The notes under the pieces are model-generated. The model was not told the DNA's origin, searched no databases, and was given only the letters and a program-made list of their open reading frames with translations. From assembly GCF_014205165.1 (NCBI RefSeq), contig NZ_JACHMZ010000001.1, forward strand, positions 930,001-994,000: a DNA stretch of 64,000 bases, given 5' to 3'. The DNA is from Micromonospora carbonacea. Lineage in GTDB: Bacteria; Actinomycetota; Actinomycetes; Mycobacteriales; Micromonosporaceae. The translations under genes and the position numbers were made by a program. Positions within the stretch are counted from its first letter, which is position 1, and the number at the start of each line of letters is the position of its first letter. Below are positions 34,908 to 44,502 of the stretch, piece by piece.

Positions 34908-35117
34908 GAGCGGAGGGCTCCTCTCCCACCAGCCGGCACGACGTCGTGGACGCCGCGTCGGCACCGGCCCGGGGCTGTCCTGGTGGACGGCGGTCGACCG
35001 GTCCGGCCTGATCAACCTAGCGCGGGACGGAAGTTACCCGCAGGTGAAGCAGGGACGAACGTGGCGGAACGGCCCAGTGGTACGCGAGGGGCGGTCACGT
35101 ACGGTGGCGCGGCGCGC

Positions 35118-35444
35118 TCAGCCCGCCACCGGCTCCGCCGTCGGGGCGGGCTGCGGGGCGAGCCAGCCGCTGACCCGGCGCTCGGCGTAGAACGACACGA
35201 ACGGGACGGTGCCGGCGAGCATCACCAGCAGCATCCGCTTCAACGGCCAGTCCGCCCGGCGGGACAGGTCGAACGTCGCGCCCAGGTAGAGCATGTAGAG
35301 CCAGCCGTGCGCGGTGCCGACGACCGCCACCACGGCCGGCTCGTCGAACCCGTACTTCAGGGGCATGCCGATCAGGACCAGCACGACCAGCGCCACGCCC
35401 ACGATCCAGGCGATCACGCGGTACCGGGTAAGGGCTCCGCCCAC
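35118..35444 (-). CDS. DUF3817 integral membrane protein
   Basis: 108 residues with three membrane helices: YRVIAWIVGVALVVLVLIGMPLKY, VVGTAHGWLYMLYLGATFDLS and MLLVMLAGTVPFVSFYAERRV. The HGWLYMLY motif is typical of the DUF3817 family. Function unknown. Start GTG at 35442-35444; GGACGAAG upstream is a weak ribosome binding site. Confidence 0.85.
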   Translation of the reverse strand: MGGALTRYRVIAWIVGVALVVLVLIGMPLKYGFDEPAVVAVVGTAHGWLYMLYLGATFDLSRRADWPLKRMLLVMLAGTVPFVSFYAERRVSGWLAPQPAPTAEPVAG

Positions 35445-35494
35445 CTTCGTCCGTCCTTCCGAACCGGCCTGCGCCGGATAGTCGCGAACCGGCC

Positions 35495-35935
35495 TCAGCC
35501 GGGATAGTCACCGGGCCGCGCCCCCGGATTGGCGTTCAACCATGCCAGGTAGCGGTTGTAGGCGGCCAGGTCGGCGTCGTCCGCGCCGTCGACCGGCGTG
35601 GCCGGCGCGCGGGACACCCGCACCGGCCGGCGTACCCCGGTGGGGGTGGCGGCCGGCGCGGCCGCCGCGCCCCGGTCGGCCGGCGCCGGCCCGGTCGTCG
35701 CCGGCTCGGCCGAGGCGTCGCCGGGGGCCGACCGGAGGGTGTGCCGCAACTCACGCCACCAGACGAAGATCACGAACGCGGCGAAGACCGGCCACTCGAC
35801 CGCGTACCCCCAGCTCAGCGCGTTGCCCCCGGCGGCCCGGGAAAGCTGCCACCAGCCCAGCCCGAGGAAGCCGACGACGAGCACGACCATGGCCACGTGG
35901 CGGGCGATCCACGCCGGTGTCCAGAGCCGCTTCAT
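35495..35935 (-). CDS. Two-helix membrane protein with acidic C-terminus
   Basis: 146 residues. Two helices ([21 protein letters not shown] and [22 protein letters not shown]) are followed by an Ala/Pro-rich linker and a conserved-looking end [22 protein letters not shown]. The layout matches a family of actinobacterial hypothetical membrane proteins found near DUF3817 genes. Start ATG 35933-35935 has no ribosome binding site but TACCCT lies seven bases upstream, a leaderless arrangement. Confidence 0.8.
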   Translation of the reverse strand: MKRLWTPAWIARHVAMVVLVVGFLGLGWWQLSRAAGGNALSWGYAVEWPVFAAFVIFVWWRELRHTLRSAPGDASAEPATTGPAPADRGAAAAPAATPTGVRRPVRVSRAPATPVDGADDADLAAYNRYLAWLNANPGARPGDYPG

Positions 35936-36056
35936 GGCATCGAGGGTACCGGTCGGCGGCGTCGTCTCCGACGCGGCGTCGTAGTGCCGGTGGTTTGCCG
36001 GGCGCGCGGGTGGGCATCCGTCTAGACGCCAGCCCAGCCGAGACGAGGGGGGCGAC

Positions 36057-36371
36057 ATGACCGAATCAGCCTGGCGGACGACCACCGGCCCGGCCGAGGC
36101 CAGCCCGGAGCAGCGGATGCCCGAGTGGGACGGTGACCACCTGCGCGACCCGGCCACCGACGAGGAGCCCGGCATCGACCCGGCCGAGCTCGCCGACGAC
36201 GACCTGATCCGCGAGATGCACAGCCTGCACCGCACCCGCCTCGACACCCTGCGGCACGCGTCGGACTCGGCGCTCGCCAACCACCTGCGCCGCACGGCGG
36301 AGCTGGAGACGGAGTACCTGGCCCGGCACCCGGGGCGGGAGATCGACCCGGCCCGGCTGCGGGACGAGTGA
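36057..36371 (+). CDS. DUF6158-type small acidic protein
   Basis: 104 residues, acidic and soluble. The core [59 protein letters not shown] matches my recollection of DUF6158. Function unknown. GAGGGGGGCGAC precedes ATG 36057. The next gene starts at the last base of this stop codon. Confidence 0.78.
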   Translation: MTESAWRTTTGPAEASPEQRMPEWDGDHLRDPATDEEPGIDPAELADDDLIREMHSLHRTRLDTLRHASDSALANHLRRTAELETEYLARHPGREIDPARLRDE

Positions 36372-36706
36372 TGACCGCCCGCGCCCGGCGCGGCATGTCC
36401 GCGCCGCCCGAGGTGGTGTTCAGCACGGCGACCGACCCGGACCGCGCCGCGGCCTGGCTGCCCGAGCCGCTGCGGTCCGACGGCGACAGCCGCCCCGAGG
36501 TCGACGCCGGGGACCTGCGGGCCTGGTGGCGCAGCGACTCCGCGCCCGGCTGGTCGGCCGAGATCCGGGTCGAGCCGGCCGACGCCGGGGGCGCGCAGGT
36601 GTCGATCGACCTCGCCGGCGCGGCCGGCGGGGCGGAGGCCGGGCTCGCCGACGAGACCCTGGCCAACCTCGCCCGCGAGGTGGCCGACAACCTGACCGCC
36701 GGCTGA
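36371..36706 (+). CDS. SRPBCC-like small protein
   Basis: 111 residues. [26 protein letters not shown] at the N-terminus and alternating strands afterwards resemble the START/SRPBCC fold (polyketide cyclase-like), which usually binds a hydrophobic ligand. The assignment is weak because the protein is short. ATG 36371 overlaps the previous stop (TGATG). Confidence 0.65.
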   Translation: MTARARRGMSAPPEVVFSTATDPDRAAAWLPEPLRSDGDSRPEVDAGDLRAWWRSDSAPGWSAEIRVEPADAGGAQVSIDLAGAAGGAEAGLADETLANLAREVADNLTAG

Positions 36707-36765
36707 CCGGCCGGCGGGCAAGCCCCCGGCGGGGGCCGCGACGCGCTGACGACGAGGAGAGCGGG

Positions 36766-37305
36766 TTGAGCGAGAGCAGCCTGAGGCAGAAGGCGGCGCG
36801 ACTGCGCCAGGCGTACGCGCCGCACGAGCACCGTCCGCTGGGCGGCTACCTCGCGGCGATGGGCACGTACGCGGGGGTGACCGCCATGATCGCGGGCCTG
36901 GTCCGGGCGACCGGCCGCCCCGTGCCCGAGCGGCCCGCCACCGCCGACGTGGTGCTGCTCGCCGTCGCCACCCACAAGCTCAGCCGGCTGCTGTCCAAGG
37001 ACGCCGTGACCAGCCCGCTGCGCGCCCCGTTCACCCGCTACGACCACCCGATCGGCAGCGGCGAGGTGATGGAGCAGGTCCGCGACTCGGGCAGCCCGAC
37101 CCGGCACGCCATCGGCGAGCTGCTGAGCTGCCCGTTCTGCCTGGCCGTCTGGGTGGCCACCGGGCTCACCGGCGGGCTCGTCCTGGCCCCCCGGCTGACC
37201 CGGCTGGTGGCCACCGCCCTGACCGCCGTCGCGGCCTCCGACTTCCTCCAGATGGGCTACGCCGTGGCCCAGCAGGCCGCCGAGGGCGGCCACCACAGGG
37301 ACTGA
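36766..37305 (+). CDS. DUF1360 membrane protein
   Basis: 179 residues. Hydrophobic segments at [35 protein letters not shown] and the C-terminal half, with the family hallmark [16 protein letters not shown], a CPxC motif at a membrane boundary. In Bacillus the family includes spore-coat protein CotV-region products, but the actinobacterial role is unknown. Start TTG 36766 follows GAGGAGA. Confidence 0.85.
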   Translation: MSESSLRQKAARLRQAYAPHEHRPLGGYLAAMGTYAGVTAMIAGLVRATGRPVPERPATADVVLLAVATHKLSRLLSKDAVTSPLRAPFTRYDHPIGSGEVMEQVRDSGSPTRHAIGELLSCPFCLAVWVATGLTGGLVLAPRLTRLVATALTAVAASDFLQMGYAVAQQAAEGGHHRD

Positions 37306-37320
37306 TCCCCTGTCGTACGC

Positions 37321-37358
37321 GTGAGGGGAGGGGGCCGGCGCCGGCCCCCTCCCCTCAC
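37321..37358. terminator. Perfect 19-bp inverted repeat terminator
   Basis: GTGAGGGGAGGGGGCCGGC (37321-37339) is followed directly by its complement (37340-37358), 15 bases after the DUF1360 stop and eight bases before the stop of the converging gene. Likely bidirectional. Confidence 0.75.
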
Positions 37359-37366
37359 CGGTCGCG

Positions 37367-37564
37367 TCAGCGCTGCATCCCCGACCAGCCGTGCGGCGAC
37401 TCCGGCTCGCGTTCGTCCTCGTCCTCGCCGGTGATCACGTCGGCGTCGACGGCCGTGCGGTCGTGCTCGTTGGCGAAGTCCGGCTCGGGCGTGGTGTCCA
37501 GGCCCTCCGGCGGCTGGCCGAGCGCCTCGACGTGCTCCCGGTGCGGCTCCTGGCGGTCGGTCAT
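37367..37564 (-). CDS. Small acidic hypothetical protein (65 residues)
   Basis: A soluble, highly charged protein (EHDRTAVDADVITGEDEDEREPESPHGW) without recognisable domains. GAGAGGAC before ATG 37562-37564 supports translation. Probably disordered. It is downstream of the repeat-containing protein gene on the same strand. Confidence 0.65.
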   Translation of the reverse strand: MTDRQEPHREHVEALGQPPEGLDTTPEPDFANEHDRTAVDADVITGEDEDEREPESPHGWSGMQR

Positions 37565-37597
37565 CTGGCTGTCCTCTCGGGTTGCGCGGCCGGGGCG

Positions 37598-37912
37598 TCA
37601 GATCGCCGATCCGCCCAGCAGGTCGGCGGCCTCGTCCACGGCGTACTCGCCCTGGGGGAGGGCGGCGACGCGGGTGAGCAGCGCTGCGGGCAGCTCGGCG
37701 GCGACGGCCCGGCGGTAGATGTCCACCTGGCTGATCCGTTCCTGGCCGTGGTAGATGTCGTCGAGCAGCTCGTCGAGCGGCCGGGTGTCCGGCTCCTCGA
37801 CCGGCCCGGCGTCGCTCACCGGCGCTGCCGTCACGGGCGCCCCGTCGGTCCCAGCTTCGTCGGTCACGGCCTCGTCGGTCACTGCTTCGTCGGTCACTGC
37901 TTCGTCGGTCAC
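37598..37912 (-). CDS. Hypothetical protein with N-terminal TDEAV repeats
   Basis: About 104 residues. The N-terminus consists of three to four VTDEA units encoded by a 15-bp tandem repeat (37851-37912); each GTG of the array could serve as start. The C-terminal 60 residues (LDELLDDIYHGQERISQVDIYRRAVAAELPAALLTRVAALPQGEYAVDEAADLL) form a helical domain resembling DUF2795-like proteins. Function unknown. Confidence 0.65.
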   Translation of the reverse strand: MTDEAVTDEAVTDEAVTDEAGTDGAPVTAAPVSDAGPVEEPDTRPLDELLDDIYHGQERISQVDIYRRAVAAELPAALLTRVAALPQGEYAVDEAADLLGGSAI

Positions 37913-38212
37913 GGCGATCAGCTACCCGGGGCGGAAACGAGCAAACCCGGAAGGGCCGGGGGCGGCCACGGTAGCGTGATGCCCGTCACGTCGGCGGCCG
38001 GAACATCGACCGGCTCCCGCCGGTTGTGACGGGTGTCGGTGTGCCCAGTGTCCCCGGGCCTCACCTGAAATGCCTTCGCGGAATACCGTCCGGCTGGAGC
38101 CGCGTCGCGCCACGCGCCGAGAGGCGACCTGCACACCGACACCAGTGGCGCCCCGGTCTTCGGCCGGGGCGCCACTGGCTTGTCCCGCCCCGCCCGCCCC
38201 GCGCCGCCGGCG
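37913..38212. other. 300-base gap containing the aroG terminator
   Basis: No gene is supported. The only structure is the 15-bp hairpin at 38142-38178. A/T content is slightly raised near 37980-38060, which may hold the promoter of the gene starting at 37912. Confidence 0.4.
38142..38178 (-). terminator. Terminator downstream of aroG
   Basis: Perfect 15-bp arms CCAGTGGCGCCCCGG (38142-38156) and complement (38164-38178), seven-base loop. On the minus strand it begins 34 bases after the aroG stop. Confidence 0.7.
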
Positions 38213-39322
38213 TCAGGCGGGGGTGGAGGTGGGGGTGGCGGTGGTGTCGGCCGGGGTGCCGCGGCGGGTGCGGACGGCGGCGGCCAGGTCGTCGAGCACC
38301 TCCTCGGTGTCGTCCCAGCCCAGGCAGGCGTCGGTGATCGAGCGGCCGTACTCCAGCTCCCGCGTCGGGTCCAGGTCCTGCCGGCCGGGCAGCAGGAAGC
38401 TCTCCAGCATGACGCCGACGATGCCGCGCTGGCCGGCGGCGAGCTGGGCCGCGACGTCGGCGGCGACCAGCGGCTGGCGGCGGTGGTCCTTGCCGCTGTT
38501 GGCGTGGCTCGCGTCGACCACGACCCGCTCCGGCAGGCCGGCGGCCCGCAGCTTCGCCAGCGCCGCGGCGACGGAGGCGGCGTCGTAGTTCGGGCCGTCG
38601 TTGCCGCCCCGCAGCACCAGGTGGCCGTCGGCGTTGCCCCGGGTGTGCATGATCGCCGGGGTGCCGGAGACGTCGATGCCGGGGAAGACGTGCGGGACGC
38701 CGGCCGCCCGGATCGCGTCCACGGCCGTGCCGATGCTGCCGTCGGGGCGGTTCTTCATGCCGATCGCCATCGACAGCCCGGAGGCGAGCTGCCGGTGCAC
38801 CTGGCTCTCCACGGTGCGCGCGCCGATCGCGCCCCAGGCGACGGTGTCGGCGATGTACTGCGGGGTGATCGGGTCGAGGAACTCGCAGCCCACCGGCAGG
38901 CCCAGCCGCAGCACGTCCAGCAGCAGCGCGCGGGCGGTGCGCAGGCCCGTGTTCACGTCGCCGGAGCCGTCCAGCGCCGGGTCGTTGATCAGGCCCTTCC
39001 AGCCCACCGTGGAACGCGGCTTCTCGAAGTAGACCCGCATCACGATCAGCAGGTCGTCGGCGAGCCGGTCGGCGACGGTGCGCAGCCGGGCCGCGTACTC
39101 CAGGGCGGCGGCCGGGTCGTGCACCGAGCACGGGCCGACCACGACCAGCAGCCGGTCGTCGGCGCGGTCCAGCACCCGGGCGACCGCGCGCCGGCCGTCG
39201 AGCACGGCCTCGGTGAGCGTCGCGTCCAGGGGCAGGTGGTGGTGGAGCAGGGCCGGGGTGGTCAACGGCACGACGCGGTCGATCCGCTGGTCGATCACGC
39301 GATGGCTGTCCGGGGACGTCAC
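38213..39322 (-). CDS. aroG: 3-deoxy-7-phosphoheptulonate (DAHP) synthase, class I
   Basis: 369 residues. It condenses phosphoenolpyruvate and erythrose-4-phosphate, the first step of the shikimate pathway. Class I signatures: VVGPCSVHDPAAALEYA, MRVYFEKPRSTVGWKGLINDP, VGCEFLDPITPQYIAD, GMKNRPDGSI, LRGGNDGPNYD and VDASHANSGKDH. Start GTG 39320-39322 follows GGAAGGAACCCCACC. The 185-base leader encodes a peptide with Tyr, Trp and Phe codons and ends in a terminator, so transcription is probably attenuated by aromatic amino acid supply. Confidence 0.95.
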   Translation of the reverse strand: MTSPDSHRVIDQRIDRVVPLTTPALLHHHLPLDATLTEAVLDGRRAVARVLDRADDRLLVVVGPCSVHDPAAALEYAARLRTVADRLADDLLIVMRVYFEKPRSTVGWKGLINDPALDGSGDVNTGLRTARALLLDVLRLGLPVGCEFLDPITPQYIADTVAWGAIGARTVESQVHRQLASGLSMAIGMKNRPDGSIGTAVDAIRAAGVPHVFPGIDVSGTPAIMHTRGNADGHLVLRGGNDGPNYDAASVAAALAKLRAAGLPERVVVDASHANSGKDHRRQPLVAADVAAQLAAGQRGIVGVMLESFLLPGRQDLDPTRELEYGRSITDACLGWDDTEEVLDDLAAAVRTRRGTPADTTATPTSTPA

Positions 39323-39369
39323 GGTGGGGTTCCTTCCGCCGACCGTGCCCCGGGGCCGGCGCCCGAGGT

Positions 39370-39427
39370 CGAGCCGGCTGCTCGTACGCAAAAGGGCAGG
39401 GAATCAGGCCCCTGCCCAGCCGGCTCG
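39370..39427 (-). promoter_or_regulatory. Attenuator: terminator hairpin enclosed by an 11-bp inverted repeat
   Basis: On the minus strand GGGCAGGG and CCCTGCCC (plus 39410-39417 and 39394-39401) form a hairpin followed directly by TTTTG, a true U-tract, rare at this G+C. It is enclosed by CGAGCCGGCTG (39417-39427) and its complement (39370-39380). The same AGCCGG/CCGGCT words occur in the leader peptide at 39461-39480, giving alternative pairings. aroG starts 47 bases downstream. Confidence 0.75.
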
Positions 39428-39441
39428 AAGAGGAAGTGACG

Positions 39442-39507
39442 TCAGATCACGGTGAAGTCACCGGCTCCTCCAGCCGGCTGTCTAAACCATCGATACGACC
39501 GCGTCAC
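39442..39507 (-). CDS. aroG leader peptide with Tyr-Arg-Trp-Phe motif
   Basis: 21 codons from GTG 39505-39507 to TGA 39442-39444. The peptide begins MTRSYRWFRQPAGG and ends GDFTVI: one Tyr, one Trp and two Phe, with Tyr-Arg-Trp-Phe as codons 5-8. TAGGCT (39515-39520) lies seven bases before the GTG, so the message should be leaderless. The codons after Phe8 contain the CCGGCT/AGCCGG stem (39461-39477), which a stalled ribosome would cover. This is the standard layout of ribosome-mediated attenuation; AroR upstream of aroF in Corynebacterium is a precedent I recall. Confidence 0.75.
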   Translation of the reverse strand: MTRSYRWFRQPAGGAGDFTVI

Positions 39508-39514
39508 GCCGACC

Positions 39515-39520
39515 AGCCTA
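39515..39520 (-). promoter_or_regulatory. -10 box of the aroG leader transcript
   Basis: TAGGCT on the minus strand, seven bases before the leader GTG. No strong -35 element is visible. Confidence 0.55.
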
Positions 39521-39619
39521 CCCGACGCGGCGGGAAAGGCTCACCCCGTCGTCGGGCGGGATCACCTACGAGGTGCGCGGCCCGTTCCGCTGAGCCGCCC
39601 GCTGGGTAGAGACACCGGC

Positions 39620-39835
39620 ATGAGCCACCACGACAGCGACGCCGACCGGATCTCCTCCCGCGCCCACCTGCTGCCCGAGGAGGCGGCGGTCGGCAGCGAC
39701 GACGCGTACGCCCAGGCCGAGGCGATCCTCGACGAGTCCGACCGGCGGGAGGCCGACCGCGCCGCCGCCCCCGACACCGTGCTGGAGCGGCGTACCTCCG
39801 ACGAGACGGTGACCACGGTCGAGCCCCCGGACTGA
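39620..39835 (+). CDS. Small acidic hypothetical protein (71 residues)
   Basis: Soluble, with RISSRAHLLPEEAAVGSDDAYAQAEAILDESDRREADR and the end TVLERRTSDETVTTVEPPD. I have met this kind of sequence as a conserved actinobacterial hypothetical, but no domain name can be given. ATG 39620 lacks a ribosome binding site; TAGAGA seven bases upstream may be a weak -10 box for a leaderless message. Confidence 0.7.
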   Translation: MSHHDSDADRISSRAHLLPEEAAVGSDDAYAQAEAILDESDRREADRAAAPDTVLERRTSDETVTTVEPPD

Positions 39836-39842
39836 CCCCGAC

Positions 39843-39879
39843 CCCGGCCCCGGGCGGCGTGTGCCCGCCCGGGGCCGGG
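39843..39879 (+). terminator. Hairpin after the 71-residue protein gene
   Basis: Perfect 15-bp arms CCCGGCCCCGGGCGG (39843-39857) and complement (39865-39879), seven-base loop, seven bases after the stop. Confidence 0.65.
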
Positions 39880-39956
39880 CAGCGGACCGGCCGGGCTGCG
39901 CCGCGCCGACCCCCGCGCGTCACGTCCGCGACCTCGGGATCGGATAGCGTCGGGCC

Positions 39957-41249
39957 ATGCCCGACAGCGGTTTCCCCTGGCCGATCGAAACGACCCGACT
40001 GGACAACGGCCTGCGTGTGGTGGTGAGCGAGGACCGCACCGCGCCGGCGGTCGCGGTGAACCTCTGGTACGACGTGGGCTCCCGGCACGAGCCCGACGGG
40101 CAGACCGGGTTCGCCCACCTCTTCGAGCACCTCATGTTCGAGGGCTCGGTGAACGTGGCGAAGACCGAACACATGAAGCTCGTCCAGGGCGCCGGCGGCT
40201 CGCTGAACGCCACCACCAACCCGGACCGGACGAACTACTTCGAGACCGTCCCCGCCGAGCACCTGGAGCTGGCGCTCTGGCTGGAGGCCGACCGGATGGG
40301 CGGCCTGGTGCCGGCGCTGACCCAGGAGACGCTGGACAACCAGCGGGACGTGGTCAAGAACGAGCGTCGCCAGCGCTACGACAACGTCCCCTACGGCGAC
40401 GCGTGGCTGCGGCTGCTGCCGCTGCTCTATCCGCCCGGGCACCCCTACCACCACGCGACGATCGGCTCGATGGCCGACCTGAACGCCGCCGACCTGGCCA
40501 CCTTCCAGGCGTTCCACCGCACCTACTACGCGCCGAACAACGCCGTGCTGACCGTCGTCGGCGACGCCGCCGCGACCGAGGTGTTCGCGCTGGCCGACAA
40601 GTACTTCGGGGCGATCCCGGCCCGGGAGTCGATCCCGGCCGCGCCGGACGGCCGGCACGTGCCCCGCACCGGCGCGCCGGTCGCCGAGACCGTCACCGCC
40701 GCCGTGCCCGCCCCCCGCGTGTTCGTCGCGCACCGCACCCACCCGTTCGGCACCCCCGGCTACGACGTGCTGACCGTCCTGGCCACCGTGCTGGGCAGCG
40801 GCCGGGGCAGCCGCCTCTACCAGCGCCTCGCCGACGGCGAGCGGCTCGCCCAGCCCGACCTGGTCGGCGCGTACGGGGTGGACCTGCGGCACGCGCCGGC
40901 CCCGCTGATCGTCACCGCCACCGCCCGGGACGGGGTGACCGGCGAGCGGCTGGCCGCCGGGGTGGCCGAGGTCGTCGACGAGCTGGCCACGGTGCCGGTC
41001 ACCGCCGCCGAGCTGGACCGGGCCAAGGCGCTGCTCAGCACCGCGTGGTGGCGGCAGATGTCCACCGTCGACGGCCGCGCCGACACCCTCGGCCGGTACG
41101 CCACCCAGTTCGGCGACCCGGCGAAGGCGGCGGAGCGGCTGCCCGCCTGGCTCGCGGTCACCGCCGAGCAGATCGCCGAACTCGCCGCCGAGGCGCTGCG
41201 CGCCGACGACCGGGTCACCCTGACCTACCTGCCCGAGGAGACCGCATGA
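39957..41249 (+). CDS. M16-family zinc peptidase, catalytic subunit
   Basis: 430 residues. The inverted zinc motif H54-LF-E57-H58 (FAHLFEHLMFEG) is intact, with the distal Glu in VVKNERRQRYDN. Both M16 half-domains are present. It is followed with a four-base overlap (ATGA) by a second M16 protein lacking the zinc site, as in heterodimeric bacterial M16B peptidases and the mitochondrial processing peptidase. ATG 39957 has no ribosome binding site, but TAGCGT lies six bases upstream (leaderless). Confidence 0.93.
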   Translation: MPDSGFPWPIETTRLDNGLRVVVSEDRTAPAVAVNLWYDVGSRHEPDGQTGFAHLFEHLMFEGSVNVAKTEHMKLVQGAGGSLNATTNPDRTNYFETVPAEHLELALWLEADRMGGLVPALTQETLDNQRDVVKNERRQRYDNVPYGDAWLRLLPLLYPPGHPYHHATIGSMADLNAADLATFQAFHRTYYAPNNAVLTVVGDAAATEVFALADKYFGAIPARESIPAAPDGRHVPRTGAPVAETVTAAVPAPRVFVAHRTHPFGTPGYDVLTVLATVLGSGRGSRLYQRLADGERLAQPDLVGAYGVDLRHAPAPLIVTATARDGVTGERLAAGVAEVVDELATVPVTAAELDRAKALLSTAWWRQMSTVDGRADTLGRYATQFGDPAKAAERLPAWLAVTAEQIAELAAEALRADDRVTLTYLPEETA

Positions 41250-42592
41250 GCCTGATCGCCGACCGTCCCGGGCCGGGGCTGGCCCGGCCCTACCGGTTCC
41301 CGCAGGTGGTGCGCCGCGGCACCGCCGGCGGCCGGGTCGTCGCCGCGCACCTGCCCGGGCAGAACCTGGCCGTGGCGCTGCTGCTGCTCGACGCCGGGGC
41401 GGGCCGCGAGCCGGTCGGCCGGGAGGGGCTCGGCGCGGTGCTGGCCAAGGCCCTGGAGGAGGGCACCGCGCAGCGGGACGCCACCGCGTACGCGCTGGCC
41501 ATCGAGGCGCTCGGCACCGAGCTGGTGACCGGGCTCGACTGGGACTCGTTCCAGGTCAGCGTCCAGGTGCCGGTGGAGCGGCTGAGCGCCGCCGTCGCGC
41601 TGCTCGCCGAGGCCGTCCGCACGCCGAAGCTGGACCCGGACGACGTGCGGCGGGTGCGCGACGACGAGGCGACCGCCCTGCGGATGGACTGGGCCAACCC
41701 CGGCCCCCGGGCCGAGGCGGCGCTGCGGGCCGACCTGTTCGGCGCGCAGAACCGCTGGGGCCGACCCATGTACGGCGACCCGGAGTCGGTGGCGGCCCTG
41801 GACCCGGAGGACGTCACCGTCTTCCACTCCGAGTGGTTCCTGCGCCCCGGCACCCTGGTCGTCGCCGGTGACCTGGACCGGCTCGACCTGGACGCGCTGG
41901 GCGCGGCGGCGTTCGCCGGCACCGGCGGCGGCCCGCCCCCGGTCGAGGGCCCGATCGACGTGCCGCTGCGCGCCGGCCGGCGGATCATCCTGGTCGACCG
42001 CCCCGGGTCGGTGCAGTCCACGCTGCGGCTGGGCCACGCCGCCCCACACCGGGCGCACCCCGACCACGTGCCGACGAGCCTGGCCGGCACGGTGCTCGGC
42101 GGCGCGTTCACCTCCCGGCTCAACCACCTGATCCGCGAGGTGCGCGGCTACACCTACGGCATCCGGGGCGACTTCGCCTCGTCCCGCCGGTTCGGCCGGT
42201 TCGCGGTCAGCTCCGGGGTGCAGACGTCGGTGACCGCGCCGGCCCTCGTCGAGGCGGTCGGGGAGATCACCCGGACCCGGGCCGGCGGGGTGACCGAGGA
42301 CGAGCTGGCGGTGGCCCGGTCGTGGCGGGCCGGGCAGCTCTCGGTCGAGTTGCAGAGCCCCCGGGCGATCGCGTCGGCGCTGACCACTCTGGTCGTGCAC
42401 GACCTGCCGGACGACTACCACGCCCGGCTGCGCGAGTCGCTGCTCGCCGCCGACGTGGCCGACGTGTCGGCCGCCGCCGCGACCCACCTGCACCCGGAGG
42501 CGCTGACCCTGGTGGTCGAGGGCGACGCCGCGCTCATCCGCGACGAGCTGGCGGCCACCGGCCTCGGGGAGATCGTCGACGCCCGTCCCTGA
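41246..42592 (+). CDS. M16-family peptidase, non-catalytic partner
   Basis: 448 residues. M16 fold, but the zinc motif is replaced (GLGAVLAKALEEGT has no HxxEH). The Arg/Tyr pair used for substrate binding is retained in NHLIREVRGYTYGIRGDF. It overlaps the catalytic subunit gene by four bases, so equal synthesis of a heterodimer is likely. The substrate is unknown; relatives degrade peptides. Confidence 0.92.
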   Translation: MSLIADRPGPGLARPYRFPQVVRRGTAGGRVVAAHLPGQNLAVALLLLDAGAGREPVGREGLGAVLAKALEEGTAQRDATAYALAIEALGTELVTGLDWDSFQVSVQVPVERLSAAVALLAEAVRTPKLDPDDVRRVRDDEATALRMDWANPGPRAEAALRADLFGAQNRWGRPMYGDPESVAALDPEDVTVFHSEWFLRPGTLVVAGDLDRLDLDALGAAAFAGTGGGPPPVEGPIDVPLRAGRRIILVDRPGSVQSTLRLGHAAPHRAHPDHVPTSLAGTVLGGAFTSRLNHLIREVRGYTYGIRGDFASSRRFGRFAVSSGVQTSVTAPALVEAVGEITRTRAGGVTEDELAVARSWRAGQLSVELQSPRAIASALTTLVVHDLPDDYHARLRESLLAADVADVSAAAATHLHPEALTLVVEGDAALIRDELAATGLGEIVDARP

Positions 42593-42607
42593 TCCGGGCG
42601 GGTGTGA

Positions 42608-43840
<1,233 letters not shown>

Positions 43841-43928
43841 CCGTCGCCGCGCCCCGGGTGTCGGCACGCGGCGTTACCCCGCCCGGGCGGCGGGTAGACC
43901 GCGGTGCCGACACCGAGAGGGGAGCACC

Positions 43929-44345
43929 ATGACAACGGTCGGAGAGTTCATGACGACCCGGTTGGTGACGATGGACGGCCACGAGACGCTCACCGCCGCC
44001 GCGCGGGAGATGCGCGACAGCTCGATCGGCGACGTGGTGGTGACGGCCGGTGACGACGTGGTCGGCATCGTCACGGACCGGGACATCGCGGTCCGGGGCG
44101 TCGCCGAGGAGCGGGACCCGGACACGACCCGGCTCGACCAGATCACCACCCGCGACGTGATCACGGTGAGCCAGTACGACGACGCCGTTGCCGCCGCCGA
44201 CCTGATGCGCACGTACGCCGTACGGCGGCTGCCGGTGATCGACGACGGCCGGCTGGTCGGCCTGATCTCCATGGGCGACCTCGCGGTCGAGCGGGAACCG
44301 CAGTCGGTGCTGGCGGACATCAGCGCCGACGACCCCAACAACTGA
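43929..44345 (+). CDS. Two-CBS-domain protein
   Basis: 138 residues forming one Bateman module: MTTRLVTMDGHETLTAAAREMRDSSIGDVVV...GIVTDRDIAVRGVA, then TTRDVITVSQYDDAVAAADLMRTYAVRRLPVID...GLISMGDLAVERE. Such stand-alone modules usually bind adenine nucleotides. GAGGGGAGCACC precedes ATG 43929. A terminator follows. Confidence 0.9.
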   Translation: MTTVGEFMTTRLVTMDGHETLTAAAREMRDSSIGDVVVTAGDDVVGIVTDRDIAVRGVAEERDPDTTRLDQITTRDVITVSQYDDAVAAADLMRTYAVRRLPVIDDGRLVGLISMGDLAVEREPQSVLADISADDPNN

Positions 44346-44355
44346 CCGTCCGCCG

Positions 44356-44392
44356 CGCGACGCCGGCCCCCGAACCGGGGGCCGGCGTCGCG
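44356..44392 (+). terminator. Terminator after the CBS gene
   Basis: Perfect 16-bp arms CGCGACGCCGGCCCCC (44356-44371) and complement (44377-44392), loop GAACC, ten bases after the stop. Confidence 0.75.
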
Positions 44393-44502
44393 TCGTGCCC
44401 GCGCCGCGCCCCTCACCCGATCCGGGTGAGGTTGACCCCGCACCGGACGGGGACCCTTCCGCGACGTCGAACGCCGCGGGTCGACGGGAGGGGAGGGGCC
44501 CG

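Noticed and set aside
34908..35100. ydaO-type c-di-AMP riboswitch upstream of the NlpC/P60 gene
   Set aside because: This position is common for that riboswitch in actinobacteria, but the conserved core sequences and length are not present.
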